NCBI GenBank assembly: GCA_023269675.1
Contig: JAHFSX010000009.1
Location: 116,521-180,520, forward strand
Reading direction: 5' to 3'
Source: Verrucomicrobiota bacterium
Lineage (GTDB): Bacteria; Verrucomicrobiota; Kiritimatiellia; RFP12; UBA1067
Length of the DNA stretch: 64,000 bases
Numbering within the stretch: the first letter of the stretch is position 1; each line of letters begins with the position of its first letter. The notes under the pieces were generated by a model. It was given only the letters and a program-made list of their open reading frames with translations, did no database searches and was not told where the DNA came from. Of this stretch, positions 54,692 to 62,785 are shown one piece after another. Both the position numbers and the translations under genes were made by a program.

Positions 54692-57600
54692 ATGCGCTTG
54701 AGTCTCTTAATCGTTCTTTTTCCCTTACTTGCTCAACCCCAGCCTGCCCCCGAGCTGCTCTTCTACGCGCCGTTCGACGGCACGGCGGAGGCCGCAGTGG
54801 CCAAGGGCGCCCTGAAGCCGGTCACGGCCAAGGGGCTGGCCTTTGAGAAGGGCGTCAAGGGCCAGGCCGTCCGGCTGACCGCGGCGGAGGCATCCCGGCT
54901 GGAATACGCGTTTGACAAGAACGTCGATCCGTTGCGCGGGACCGTCGCCCTCTGGTACAAGCCGGAGTGGGAGGCTGGGCCGGGCGAGGGCAGGCGGCAC
55001 CTCTTCGGGTTCACCGCGCCGTGGGACAAGACGCGCGTCGGATCGGGCGCGATCTTCCTCTGGCATCTCGGGACGGCTCTCCGCGGCGACACCTCGGACC
55101 AGGCGGACTCCTTCATCACCGCCCGCCCGCCGCTCGACACGGGGGTCTGGCGCCACCTCGCGTTCACCTGGGACGAGAAAAGTTCGGAGCTCTACATCAA
55201 CGGCAAAGCCGTCACCTCCAAAAGGGATAGCTTCAACCCGCTGAAGCAGGCGCTGCTGGAGGACGGCGCGGCGAAGAGGGGCGGACTCCGGACATACGAC
55301 CGCGCAAAGGCGTTCGCCTCCTTCCATGTCGGCGGTTCGCGCGACGGCAGGCAGGCTGACGGCCTGATCGACGACCTGAGGATCTACGACGCACCGCTGG
55401 ACGCGCAACGGATTCTGGCGCTCGCGTCCGAGTGCCGGTCGGTGGCCGTCTCCCTGCCGTGCACGTACTTTCTGAATGACCGGGAGGCCGCCTTCTCCGC
55501 CAGTGTCTCGAATCAGTCGGACAGCGCGCGCACCGTGTCCTGGCGGCTCACCGCTCCCGGGGGAGGTGTCATCCGCGAGGCCTCCCAGCCTGCGGAGCTC
55601 GCCCCGTTCAAGGCGCTTGCGCTCGCCTTCGCGTTGCCGCAGCCCAGCGCGGGACGCTATACCCTGCAGGTCACGGGCGAGGGCACGATCCCCGTCCGCA
55701 AGGACGTCTGGGTCATGGATGCCTCCAATCCTGAGGAGTCGGCGGGCGACCGGCTGAATCTGCAGCTCGTCGAAACGCTCGCGCTCGACAAGGAGCCGGG
55801 GCCGGACCGGTTCGTCTCCACGGGTGGGCATACGTTCCAGACACTCGCCGGCGTCCGCTATCTGGAGGCCGGTACGAACGCCAATGACCGCTTCGCCGTC
55901 CGGTTCCGGCTGCCGGACGCGAGTCCGCTCTACTGCTTCGAGTGGAGCTATCCTGACGACAAACGCCGCACGGCCGACATCATCGTCCAGCCCTCGGCCG
56001 CCCCCCGGAGCAACTATGAATTGCAGGTCGGCACCTTCACGGGCGACGAGTACCCGAACCAGAACAGGCTCCTCACGGCCCGCTGCCTGTATTGGGCGCC
56101 GACGCAGGACGTCTCCGTGATCTTCATGACCGCCCGCGCGGGCGCGCCGGCCGCGGTCTCGCAGATCCGCCTGTACAAAGTCGTCGGCGGGCTGCCCGCC
56201 GCGAAGGTCGCCGCGCCCCAGCCGGTGGACGGCTGGAACCGCACCATCGGCCTCTATTACGAGGACCCGGCCATCAACTACGATTTCGCCGCCGACGGCG
56301 CGGGCATGCCGGGGTTCGAGACGCTGATCAACCGCACCGCCGCCTATATGAAGTATTCCGGCCAGGACCTGTTCGCCTATCCGGGCGTCTGGTACCACGG
56401 GCGCATCGGCGAGGCCTACAACCCGCGCGGGCATGCGGAGAGCTTCCTGGAGGCGTGGTACACGAAGTTCGACCGCGAGGGGCTCGGCGTCATGCCGACT
56501 TTCAACCAGCAGGACATCCCTTTGCCTGAAGGTTTGACAGTCAACCGGCAGAGCCTGTCGGACGGCTCCCTGCTGGGAAGCTGCGTCTCCATCTGGGACA
56601 CCGGCTTGCCCAATCCGGGCGGGTGGCACGGCACGCCGCCGAACTTCAACATCCTGCACCCCTACACGCAGGCGCTGGTCATGCGAGACATCGACGCGCT
56701 GCTGGCGGCCGGCGTCGGCCATCCTTCCTTCAAGGGCTTCGACCTGCGTCTGGCCGAGCACTGCTTCCACTGGCTCGGCGGCATCCGCGCCGGCTACAAC
56801 GACTACATGATCGACGCCTTCACGCGGGAGACCGGCATCAACGTTCCCGTCGACCGCGCCGACCCGCTGCGCGGCAAGCTCTACGCCGAGTGGCTGCTGG
56901 CCCACGCGCGCCAGGAGTGGATCGGCTGGCGCTGCCGCGCCGTGGCCGCGTGGCACAAGCGCATCGCGGCCAAGCTCGCGCAGGCGCGGCCCGACCTGCG
57001 GCTCTCGCTCACGATCCTGACGCCGATGCATCCCGCCCGCGGCGAGCCGTTTGAAGATCCGCACTATATCGACCAGCTGAACCGGGAGGCCGGTATCGAC
57101 GCGGGCCTCTACGCCGACACGCCGAACATCATCATCAGCCAGGGTTCGCGTCCCGCCCGCTACCGCGCGGGCTATGACCGGCCGAAGACCGACAAAGAAG
57201 CCGTCTTTCTGCGCGACGTCTTCGGCGCCCGCGCCTACTACGAGAGCCTGGCGGAGGCGGGACTGCCGTGGGTCCACCTGCACGACCACTATTGGGAATC
57301 GCCGGTCGGCAATCCCGACCGCCGGGGCAAACAGGACATCGGGCTCTCGGCCCCGTGGCTCAAGGAGGAGCCCTGGCGCGTCACCACCCTCAACCCCGCC
57401 TCGTATTACGCGATGCGGCCGTATGTGCTGCCGCTCCGCTATCACGACATTCTCGGCTACACGCGGGGCGGCTTCCTCATCGGCACCTACGGCATGGAGG
57501 AGTTTCTGGTGCCGTTCGCGCGGGCCTTCCGCGCACTGCCTGCCAAGCGCTTCACGGAGCTTCCGGGCTCGACCGAAACCGTCAAGCTGCGCTCGCTCCG

Positions 57601-57826
57601 GCACGGCGGGCAGACGTGGTTCTACGCGGTCAATACGGACGACAAGCCGGCCTCGGTAACGATCGATGCGGGTCCGTCAGACATCACGGATTTGGTCACG
57701 GGACAAACGCCCGCCGAACGGGACGGCGCGCGTTTGACGCTGCGCCTCGAGCCGTATCAGCTGCGCTCGTTCCGTGCAACGGGCGGGACAGAAATCGCCG
57801 TGACGCAGTGCGGCTTGGCCCGGTGA
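54692..57826 (+). CDS. Large secreted LamG protein with a predicted glycosidase-like barrel
   Basis: About 1,044 residues. The start at 54,692 is chosen because upstream in-frame ATGs lie at or near the REP pair; ribosome sites are weak for all. Signal peptide LSLLIVLFPLLAQPQPA, then a LamG-like domain (LLFYAPFDGTAEAAVAKG, GVWRHLAFTWDEKSSELYINGKAV, GLIDDLRIYDAPLDAQRILAL), a beta-sandwich, and from about residue 510 an alpha/beta part with aromatic sugar-site-like sequence (SGQDLFAYPGVWYHGRIGEAY, KGFDLRLAEHCFHWLGG, YAEWLLAHARQEWIGWRCR, HLHDHYWESPVG). It resembles GH-A type enzymes of PVC bacteria, with no confirmed catalytic pair. Confidence 0.65.
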   Translation: MRLSLLIVLFPLLAQPQPAPELLFYAPFDGTAEAAVAKGALKPVTAKGLAFEKGVKGQAVRLTAAEASRLEYAFDKNVDPLRGTVALWYKPEWEAGPGEGRRHLFGFTAPWDKTRVGSGAIFLWHLGTALRGDTSDQADSFITARPPLDTGVWRHLAFTWDEKSSELYINGKAVTSKRDSFNPLKQALLEDGAAKRGGLRTYDRAKAFASFHVGGSRDGRQADGLIDDLRIYDAPLDAQRILALASECRSVAVSLPCTYFLNDREAAFSASVSNQSDSARTVSWRLTAPGGGVIREASQPAELAPFKALALAFALPQPSAGRYTLQVTGEGTIPVRKDVWVMDASNPEESAGDRLNLQLVETLALDKEPGPDRFVSTGGHTFQTLAGVRYLEAGTNANDRFAVRFRLPDASPLYCFEWSYPDDKRRTADIIVQPSAAPRSNYELQVGTFTGDEYPNQNRLLTARCLYWAPTQDVSVIFMTARAGAPAAVSQIRLYKVVGGLPAAKVAAPQPVDGWNRTIGLYYEDPAINYDFAADGAGMPGFETLINRTAAYMKYSGQDLFAYPGVWYHGRIGEAYNPRGHAESFLEAWYTKFDREGLGVMPTFNQQDIPLPEGLTVNRQSLSDGSLLGSCVSIWDTGLPNPGGWHGTPPNFNILHPYTQALVMRDIDALLAAGVGHPSFKGFDLRLAEHCFHWLGGIRAGYNDYMIDAFTRETGINVPVDRADPLRGKLYAEWLLAHARQEWIGWRCRAVAAWHKRIAAKLAQARPDLRLSLTILTPMHPARGEPFEDPHYIDQLNREAGIDAGLYADTPNIIISQGSRPARYRAGYDRPKTDKEAVFLRDVFGARAYYESLAEAGLPWVHLHDHYWESPVGNPDRRGKQDIGLSAPWLKEEPWRVTTLNPASYYAMRPYVLPLRYHDILGYTRGGFLIGTYGMEEFLVPFARAFRALPAKRFTELPGSTETVKLRSLRHGGQTWFYAVNTDDKPASVTIDAGPSDITDLVTGQTPAERDGARLTLRLEPYQLRSFRATGGTEIAVTQCGLAR

Positions 57827-57838
57827 GGAGAGCAGGAA

Positions 57839-58705
57839 ATGAGGACAGAGAAGAAACGGGGTTTGATTGCGCTGGGCGCGGCGGTTGCGCTGGCGGCCGC
57901 GGCGTGGGGCGGGCCTGCGACGATTGTGCGGGATCTCACGTACAACGCGGCAGCCGGCAAGGACGGGCTGGGCGATCTGTATCTGCCCGCGGACGTGAAG
58001 CCGGACACGCCGGTGGTGCTGGCGATCCACGGCGGGGGGTGGAGCGGGCTCGACCGCGCAAGCTGGGCGGGCGTGGCGGAGTTCTTTTGGAAGGATCTGG
58101 GTTTCGCGGTGTTTAACATCGAGTACCGGTTGGTCAAGAAAGGCCCTTGGCCTCTCTGCGGAAACGATTGTGTTGCCGCGGCGAACTATCTGCTGGGCGA
58201 CGATTTCAGAAACCGCTCGGGCATCGCGTGCAAGAAGGTCTGGGTCTGTGGCGGTTCTGCGGGCGGGCACCTCGCGCTCTGGACCGGCTTAAGTCTGCCG
58301 TCGGAGCGCGTGGCGGGCATTGTTTCGGTTTCGGGCATCGGCGACCTCGTGCCCGATGCACAGGCCCATCCGGGCCGCTATGCCGGGCTGTTCGGGCACA
58401 AGCCCACGGCGGCCGAACTGGCGGCGGCGTCGCCGCTTTCGCTGGTCACGCCGAAAGCCCCGCCCGTTTTCTGCAGCCACGCGACGGTGGACGGCGCGGT
58501 GCCCTTCGAGTCCTCGCGGGTCTTTGTGGAGGCCTGCCGCAAAGCCTGGGTGCCGACGGAGTTCTTTACCTACGCGAAGCGGGACGACGGTCACTCCATC
58601 TGGGTTCCTGGCCGCAGTCCGCACAAGCTCTTTCCGGACATCGAAGCGGCGGTCATGCATTTTGTGACAAAGGTCGAGAAAGAAACAGGAGGGAAAGGCA
58701 AATGA
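57839..58705 (+). CDS. Exported alpha/beta-hydrolase, BD-FAE / acetyl-esterase type
   Basis: 288 residues, 12 bases after the preceding gene, with GAGGAGAG before the ATG. Signal peptide GLIALGAAVALAAAAWG, then VLAIHGGGWSGLD (oxyanion HGGGW), WVCGGSAGGHLALWTGL (nucleophile Ser in GGSAGG), PPVFCSHATVDGAVPFESS (acid) and KRDDGHSIW (His). This is the BD-FAE/esterase lipase order. It probably removes acetyl or feruloyl esters from the glycan attacked by the neighbours. Its stop overlaps the next start. Confidence 0.85.
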   Translation: MRTEKKRGLIALGAAVALAAAAWGGPATIVRDLTYNAAAGKDGLGDLYLPADVKPDTPVVLAIHGGGWSGLDRASWAGVAEFFWKDLGFAVFNIEYRLVKKGPWPLCGNDCVAAANYLLGDDFRNRSGIACKKVWVCGGSAGGHLALWTGLSLPSERVAGIVSVSGIGDLVPDAQAHPGRYAGLFGHKPTAAELAAASPLSLVTPKAPPVFCSHATVDGAVPFESSRVFVEACRKAWVPTEFFTYAKRDDGHSIWVPGRSPHKLFPDIEAAVMHFVTKVEKETGGKGK

Positions 58706-59889
58706 TGAAACAGGCATTCCTTTGGGTTGTCGCCTTCGGCTGGCTGTTTTCGGCGCGGGCGGAGCGGCCCGATGTCGTGGCGGTCTATTACCCGCACTGG
58801 CACCCGTATGACCACGGCAGCGCGTGGAAAAGCGAGGGCTGGACAGAGTGGGAAGGGGTCAAGGCGGCGGTCCCGCGTTTTCCCGGCCACCACCAGCCGC
58901 TGAAGCCGACCTGGGGCTATTTCGACGAGAGCGACCCCGCGTGGACGGCGAAGGAGATCGATCTTGCGGCTGATAACGGGATCGACGTGTTTCTCTACGA
59001 CTGGTACTGGTACAGCGGCGTCAAGAACATGGAGGAGGCGCTGGAGCAGGGTTTCCTCAAGGCCCCGAACCGCGCGCGCATGAAGTTCGCGCTGATGTGG
59101 GCGAACCACGACCGCCGGGACCAGTTCTGCCCCGAGCTCGGCAAGCCGCGGAATGTCTGGCTCGCCTCGCACCACTCGGAGAAGGACCTGACCCGCATGA
59201 TCGACTACTGCATCGGGCATTATTTCCGCGAACCCAATTACTGGCAGGTCAAAGGCGGCCTCTTCTACAGCATTTTCCAGGCGCAAGAATTTGTCGGGCA
59301 GATGGGCGGACCCGAGAAGACCCGCGAGGCGTTCAAGCGCATCGATGAGCGTCTGCGGCAGGCGAAGCTGCCGCCGATGCACTGGAACGCCATGGTCTCC
59401 AGCCCCGCGCTGTCCGAGCAGATGAAGGCGGCGGGATTCCTCAGCACGAGCCGGTACAACGTGTCAACCGCGGGAAAAGCCCGTCCGGACGGCACGGAGG
59501 ATTTCGGGGATGTCATGGAGGCGCACCGCCAGCACTGGAAGAACATGCAGACGTCCCAGCTCGTGAACATTCCGGTCGTCACGCGCGGCTGGGATTCGTC
59601 GCCGCGCTGCAGTGCGGATGTGCCTTGGCCGTTTCCGCGGAACAAGAACGGACAGTTCGAATACCCGTATTGTCAAATCGTGACCGGGGTCACGCCCGAA
59701 CGGTTCGAGCGCTTGCTGCGGGATGCGGCACAAGTCGTCCGGGATGATCCGCACGCGCCCTGCGCCGTGCTCGTCAACTCGTGGAACGAGTGGACGGAAG
59801 GGCAGTTTCTGTTGCCCGAGGAAGAGTATGGCACCGCCTATCTGGAGGCGATCAAGAAAGTTTTCGGCCGGGCAGACCGCGTCCGATAA
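58702..59889 (+). CDS. WbsX / GH99-like exported protein
   Basis: 395 residues, with the start in an ATGA overlap with the esterase gene and GGAGGG before it. Signal peptide (FLWVVAFGWLFSARA), then the glycosyltransferase WbsX/GH99-like pattern: VVAVYYPHWHPYDHGSAWKSEGWTEWEGVKAAVPRFPGHHQPLKPTWGYFDESD, then NGIDVFLYDWYWYSG, VLVNSWNEWTEGQFLLPEEEYGTAYLEAI. GH99-like enzymes act as endo-mannosidases or on related sugars. The acidic residues in NSWNEWTEG are characteristic. It probably cleaves the same glycan; the family name is certain, the substrate is not. Confidence 0.85.
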   Translation: MMKQAFLWVVAFGWLFSARAERPDVVAVYYPHWHPYDHGSAWKSEGWTEWEGVKAAVPRFPGHHQPLKPTWGYFDESDPAWTAKEIDLAADNGIDVFLYDWYWYSGVKNMEEALEQGFLKAPNRARMKFALMWANHDRRDQFCPELGKPRNVWLASHHSEKDLTRMIDYCIGHYFREPNYWQVKGGLFYSIFQAQEFVGQMGGPEKTREAFKRIDERLRQAKLPPMHWNAMVSSPALSEQMKAAGFLSTSRYNVSTAGKARPDGTEDFGDVMEAHRQHWKNMQTSQLVNIPVVTRGWDSSPRCSADVPWPFPRNKNGQFEYPYCQIVTGVTPERFERLLRDAAQVVRDDPHAPCAVLVNSWNEWTEGQFLLPEEEYGTAYLEAIKKVFGRADRVR

Positions 59890-59936
59890 CGGGGCGGCAT
59901 GGGGAACATCGGGGACGTTGAAAAGGGAGATGGGCT

Positions 59937-62726
59937 ATGAAACGGATGAAGCGGATCGTGTTGGCGGCGCTCTTGGTTTGCGGCGCGCAGGGCGCCTGGG
60001 CAGCCTTGGAGGACAGTTTTCGGGACGTGCCGGTGGCGGACCGGCCGTGGGCCTACTGGTGGTGGATCAACGGGCACGTGGACAAGGAGACCATCACCAG
60101 CGACATGGAGGCCATGCGCCGGGTCGGTTTCGGCGGGCTGCTGATGTTCGACGCGCGCGGCTACTGGGACGACAAGGGGCATCTCGTGCTGCCGAAGCCC
60201 AAGATGGAGTTCATGAGCCCCGAGTGGCGGGAGCTGTTGAAATTCGGCATCCAGGAGGCCGCGCGGGTCGGGCTGGAGGTCAGCGTCAACCTGAGCAGCT
60301 GCGCGGGCGCGCTGAAGGGGCCGTGGGAGGTGGGGGCCGACGCGCCCAAGCGCCTCGTGTGCCAGACCACGCCGCTGGCGGGAGGCGCGCGCGTGGACGA
60401 GGTGCTGAAAGATCCGGAGCGCGCCCATTTCTGGAACATCGCGACCTTTGCCGTGAAGTATGACGGCACGGCGGTCACAAACAACCCGGCTTGGCTGAAC
60501 GCCGGCGACGGGCTCTTCTCGATGGTCGCCTCGGTCTGGGGCAAGCGGGTTGACGGACAAAAAGAGGCGGCGCCGCGCGCGGCTCAAGAAGTCGTGGAGC
60601 TGACCGCAAAGACGGATGCCGGCGGCCGTCTGGTTTGGGACGTGCCTCCCGGGCAGTGGGTCCTGGTGCGCTTCGGCTACACGACGATTGACGGGCACGA
60701 GTACGACGTCGATGTGCTGGACCCGAAGGCGGTGGAGGGTCACTTCAACCGCATGGGCCTGGCGATTCTGGCGGATGTCGGCCCGCTCGCGGGCAAGACG
60801 CTGACGCACTTCTACAGCGTGAGCTGGGAGGGCGCGGTGCCGACGTGGACCGGCGCGTTCGAGCAGGATTTCACGAAGTCCCGGGGGTATGCCATACGGC
60901 CCTGGATGCCCGTGCTGGCGGGGTTCGCCGTCAAGGGGCAGGCGGAGTCCGCGCGGTTCATGAGCGACTACCGCCGGGCGCGGAACGAGGCGTTCCGGGA
61001 CAACTTCTACGGCACCATGATGGCGCTGTGCCATAAGCACGGGCTGGAGTGGCACTCGGAGTCCGGCGGCCCGTGGACCCGCCATCCGGCCGTGTTCGGC
61101 GAGGCCGACCAGCTGGCGTTTCTCGCCCGCAACGACATGCCGCAGGGCGAGTTCTGGTACACAGGGGACAGCGACCGGCGCGGGCGCCAGATGAGCCGGC
61201 CCCAGGCGATGACGGCGCACACCTACGGCAAGCGGCTCGCGGCGGCCGAGGCCTTCACGCACATGGTGCGGCACTGGACGCCGTATCCCGCGCTGCTCAA
61301 GCGCAGCGGCGACGAGGCCTTCATCGACGGCGTCAACCAGCTGGTGTGGCACACCTTCACCTGTTCGCCGAAGGAGTTCGGACTGCCCGGCACCGAGTAC
61401 TTCGCGGGCACGCACATCAACCCGAAGGTGACCTGGTTCGAGCAGGCCGCGCCGTTCATGACGTATCTGGGGCGCTGCCAGCATCTGCTGCGGCAGGGGC
61501 TGTTTGTGGCCGATGTGTGCGCCTATACGGGCGATATCCCTTATCAGCATTGGGGCCGTTTCACCACGAACTGGAACGCGGGCGCAACGATGGCGTTGCC
61601 GCCGGGGCACGGCTACGACGTGCTCACTACGGAAGTGCTGTTGGAGCGGGTGGCGGTGAAGGACGGCGCGCTGGTGCTGCCGGACGGCATGAGCTACCGC
61701 GTGCTGGCCGTCGACTTGGACAGCGACCAGGTTTCGCTGGCCGCGCTGCGCAAGATCGCGGCGCTCAAGAAGGCCGGCGCGCCCGTGGTGTTCGGAAAGC
61801 GGCGGCCGCAGCGCACGCCGGGGCTCGCGGCGGGGGACGACGAGGTGCGGCGCCTGGGCGAGGAGCTTTGGGCCGGATCGCCCACGCTGGCGGAGGCGCT
61901 GAAGGCCGTGAAGCTGACGCCCGATTTCGAGGGGCCGTTCGAGTACACCCACCGGCGCGGCGGCGGGGCGGACATCTACTTTGTGGCGGGCACGGGCAAG
62001 GCCGACTGCACCTTCCGCGTGAACGGCAAACAGCCCGAGCTGTGGGATCCGGTCAGCGGCAAGGTCGACGCCGGGGTCGGCGGGCAGGTCACGGAGGACG
62101 GACGCACGCGCGTGACGCTGGACCTTCCGCCGTACGGGTCGGTGTTCGTGGTGTTCAGGGGGCCGAGGACAGAGGTCAGAGGAAAGAGGCCGGAACCAAG
62201 TGTCCCCTCCCAGGTAGTGAACGTCGACGGGCCTTGGAAGGTGAGTTTCCCGGCCGGGCGCGGAGCGCCGGAGGCAGTTGTGTTCGATACGCTGACCGAC
62301 TGGACCCTGCACCCTGATGAAGGCATCCGGCACTTCTCGGGCACGGCGACGTACCGCAAGACGTTCGAGGTGACGGCGGAGCAGTCCGGGCGAAAGGCGC
62401 GGCTCCAGCTCGGCGCGGTCGCGGCGCTGGCGCGGGTGCGGCTGAACGGCAGGGATCTCGGCATCGTGTGGACCGCGCCGTGGCAGGCGGAGCTGACGGG
62501 CGCGCTGAAGCCGGGCAGGAACGAGCTGGAGATCGAGGTCACGAACGCGTGGGCGAACCGGCTCGTCGGGGATGCGGCTCTGCCGCCGGAGCAGCGGATC
62601 ACGAAAAGCAACCTGTCGTTCGAGAAGGGCAAGCGGACGCTCAAGGCCTTCCAGGGCTTCGCGTCCGAAGACGCGCTGCAGCCTTCCGGCCTTCAGGGGC
62701 CTGTGCGTGTGGAGATCTTCGAATGA
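59937..62726 (+). CDS. GH106 alpha-L-rhamnosidase, exported
   Basis: 929 residues, signal peptide (IVLAALLVCGAQGAWA). The N-terminal part RPWAYWWWINGHVDKETITSDMEAMRRVGFGGLLMFDARGY is the GH106 start, followed by VEVSVNLSSCAG-type barrel sequence, LTHFYSVSWEGAVPTWTGAF, HKHGLEWHSESGGPWTR with catalytic-region Glu, and LVWHTFTCSPKEFGLPGTEYFAGTHINPKVTWFEQAAPFMTYLGRCQHLL. The C-terminal third is a jelly-roll (DGPWKVSF, ATYRKTFEV, VRLNGRDLGIVWTAPWQAELTGALKPGRNELEIEVTNAWANRL). It releases terminal L-rhamnose. Around 62,165 a dispersed GAGGACAGAGGTCAGAGG-type repeat codes an RGPRTEVRGKRPEPSV linker. Confidence 0.9.
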   Translation: MKRMKRIVLAALLVCGAQGAWAALEDSFRDVPVADRPWAYWWWINGHVDKETITSDMEAMRRVGFGGLLMFDARGYWDDKGHLVLPKPKMEFMSPEWRELLKFGIQEAARVGLEVSVNLSSCAGALKGPWEVGADAPKRLVCQTTPLAGGARVDEVLKDPERAHFWNIATFAVKYDGTAVTNNPAWLNAGDGLFSMVASVWGKRVDGQKEAAPRAAQEVVELTAKTDAGGRLVWDVPPGQWVLVRFGYTTIDGHEYDVDVLDPKAVEGHFNRMGLAILADVGPLAGKTLTHFYSVSWEGAVPTWTGAFEQDFTKSRGYAIRPWMPVLAGFAVKGQAESARFMSDYRRARNEAFRDNFYGTMMALCHKHGLEWHSESGGPWTRHPAVFGEADQLAFLARNDMPQGEFWYTGDSDRRGRQMSRPQAMTAHTYGKRLAAAEAFTHMVRHWTPYPALLKRSGDEAFIDGVNQLVWHTFTCSPKEFGLPGTEYFAGTHINPKVTWFEQAAPFMTYLGRCQHLLRQGLFVADVCAYTGDIPYQHWGRFTTNWNAGATMALPPGHGYDVLTTEVLLERVAVKDGALVLPDGMSYRVLAVDLDSDQVSLAALRKIAALKKAGAPVVFGKRRPQRTPGLAAGDDEVRRLGEELWAGSPTLAEALKAVKLTPDFEGPFEYTHRRGGGADIYFVAGTGKADCTFRVNGKQPELWDPVSGKVDAGVGGQVTEDGRTRVTLDLPPYGSVFVVFRGPRTEVRGKRPEPSVPSQVVNVDGPWKVSFPAGRGAPEAVVFDTLTDWTLHPDEGIRHFSGTATYRKTFEVTAEQSGRKARLQLGAVAALARVRLNGRDLGIVWTAPWQAELTGALKPGRNELEIEVTNAWANRLVGDAALPPEQRITKSNLSFEKGKRTLKAFQGFASEDALQPSGLQGPVRVEIFE

Positions 62727-62785
62727 GGCGGCGGCGGACGCGCGAAAAATGAGATTGCGGAAACACGTCCGCAGCGCTACCTTCT

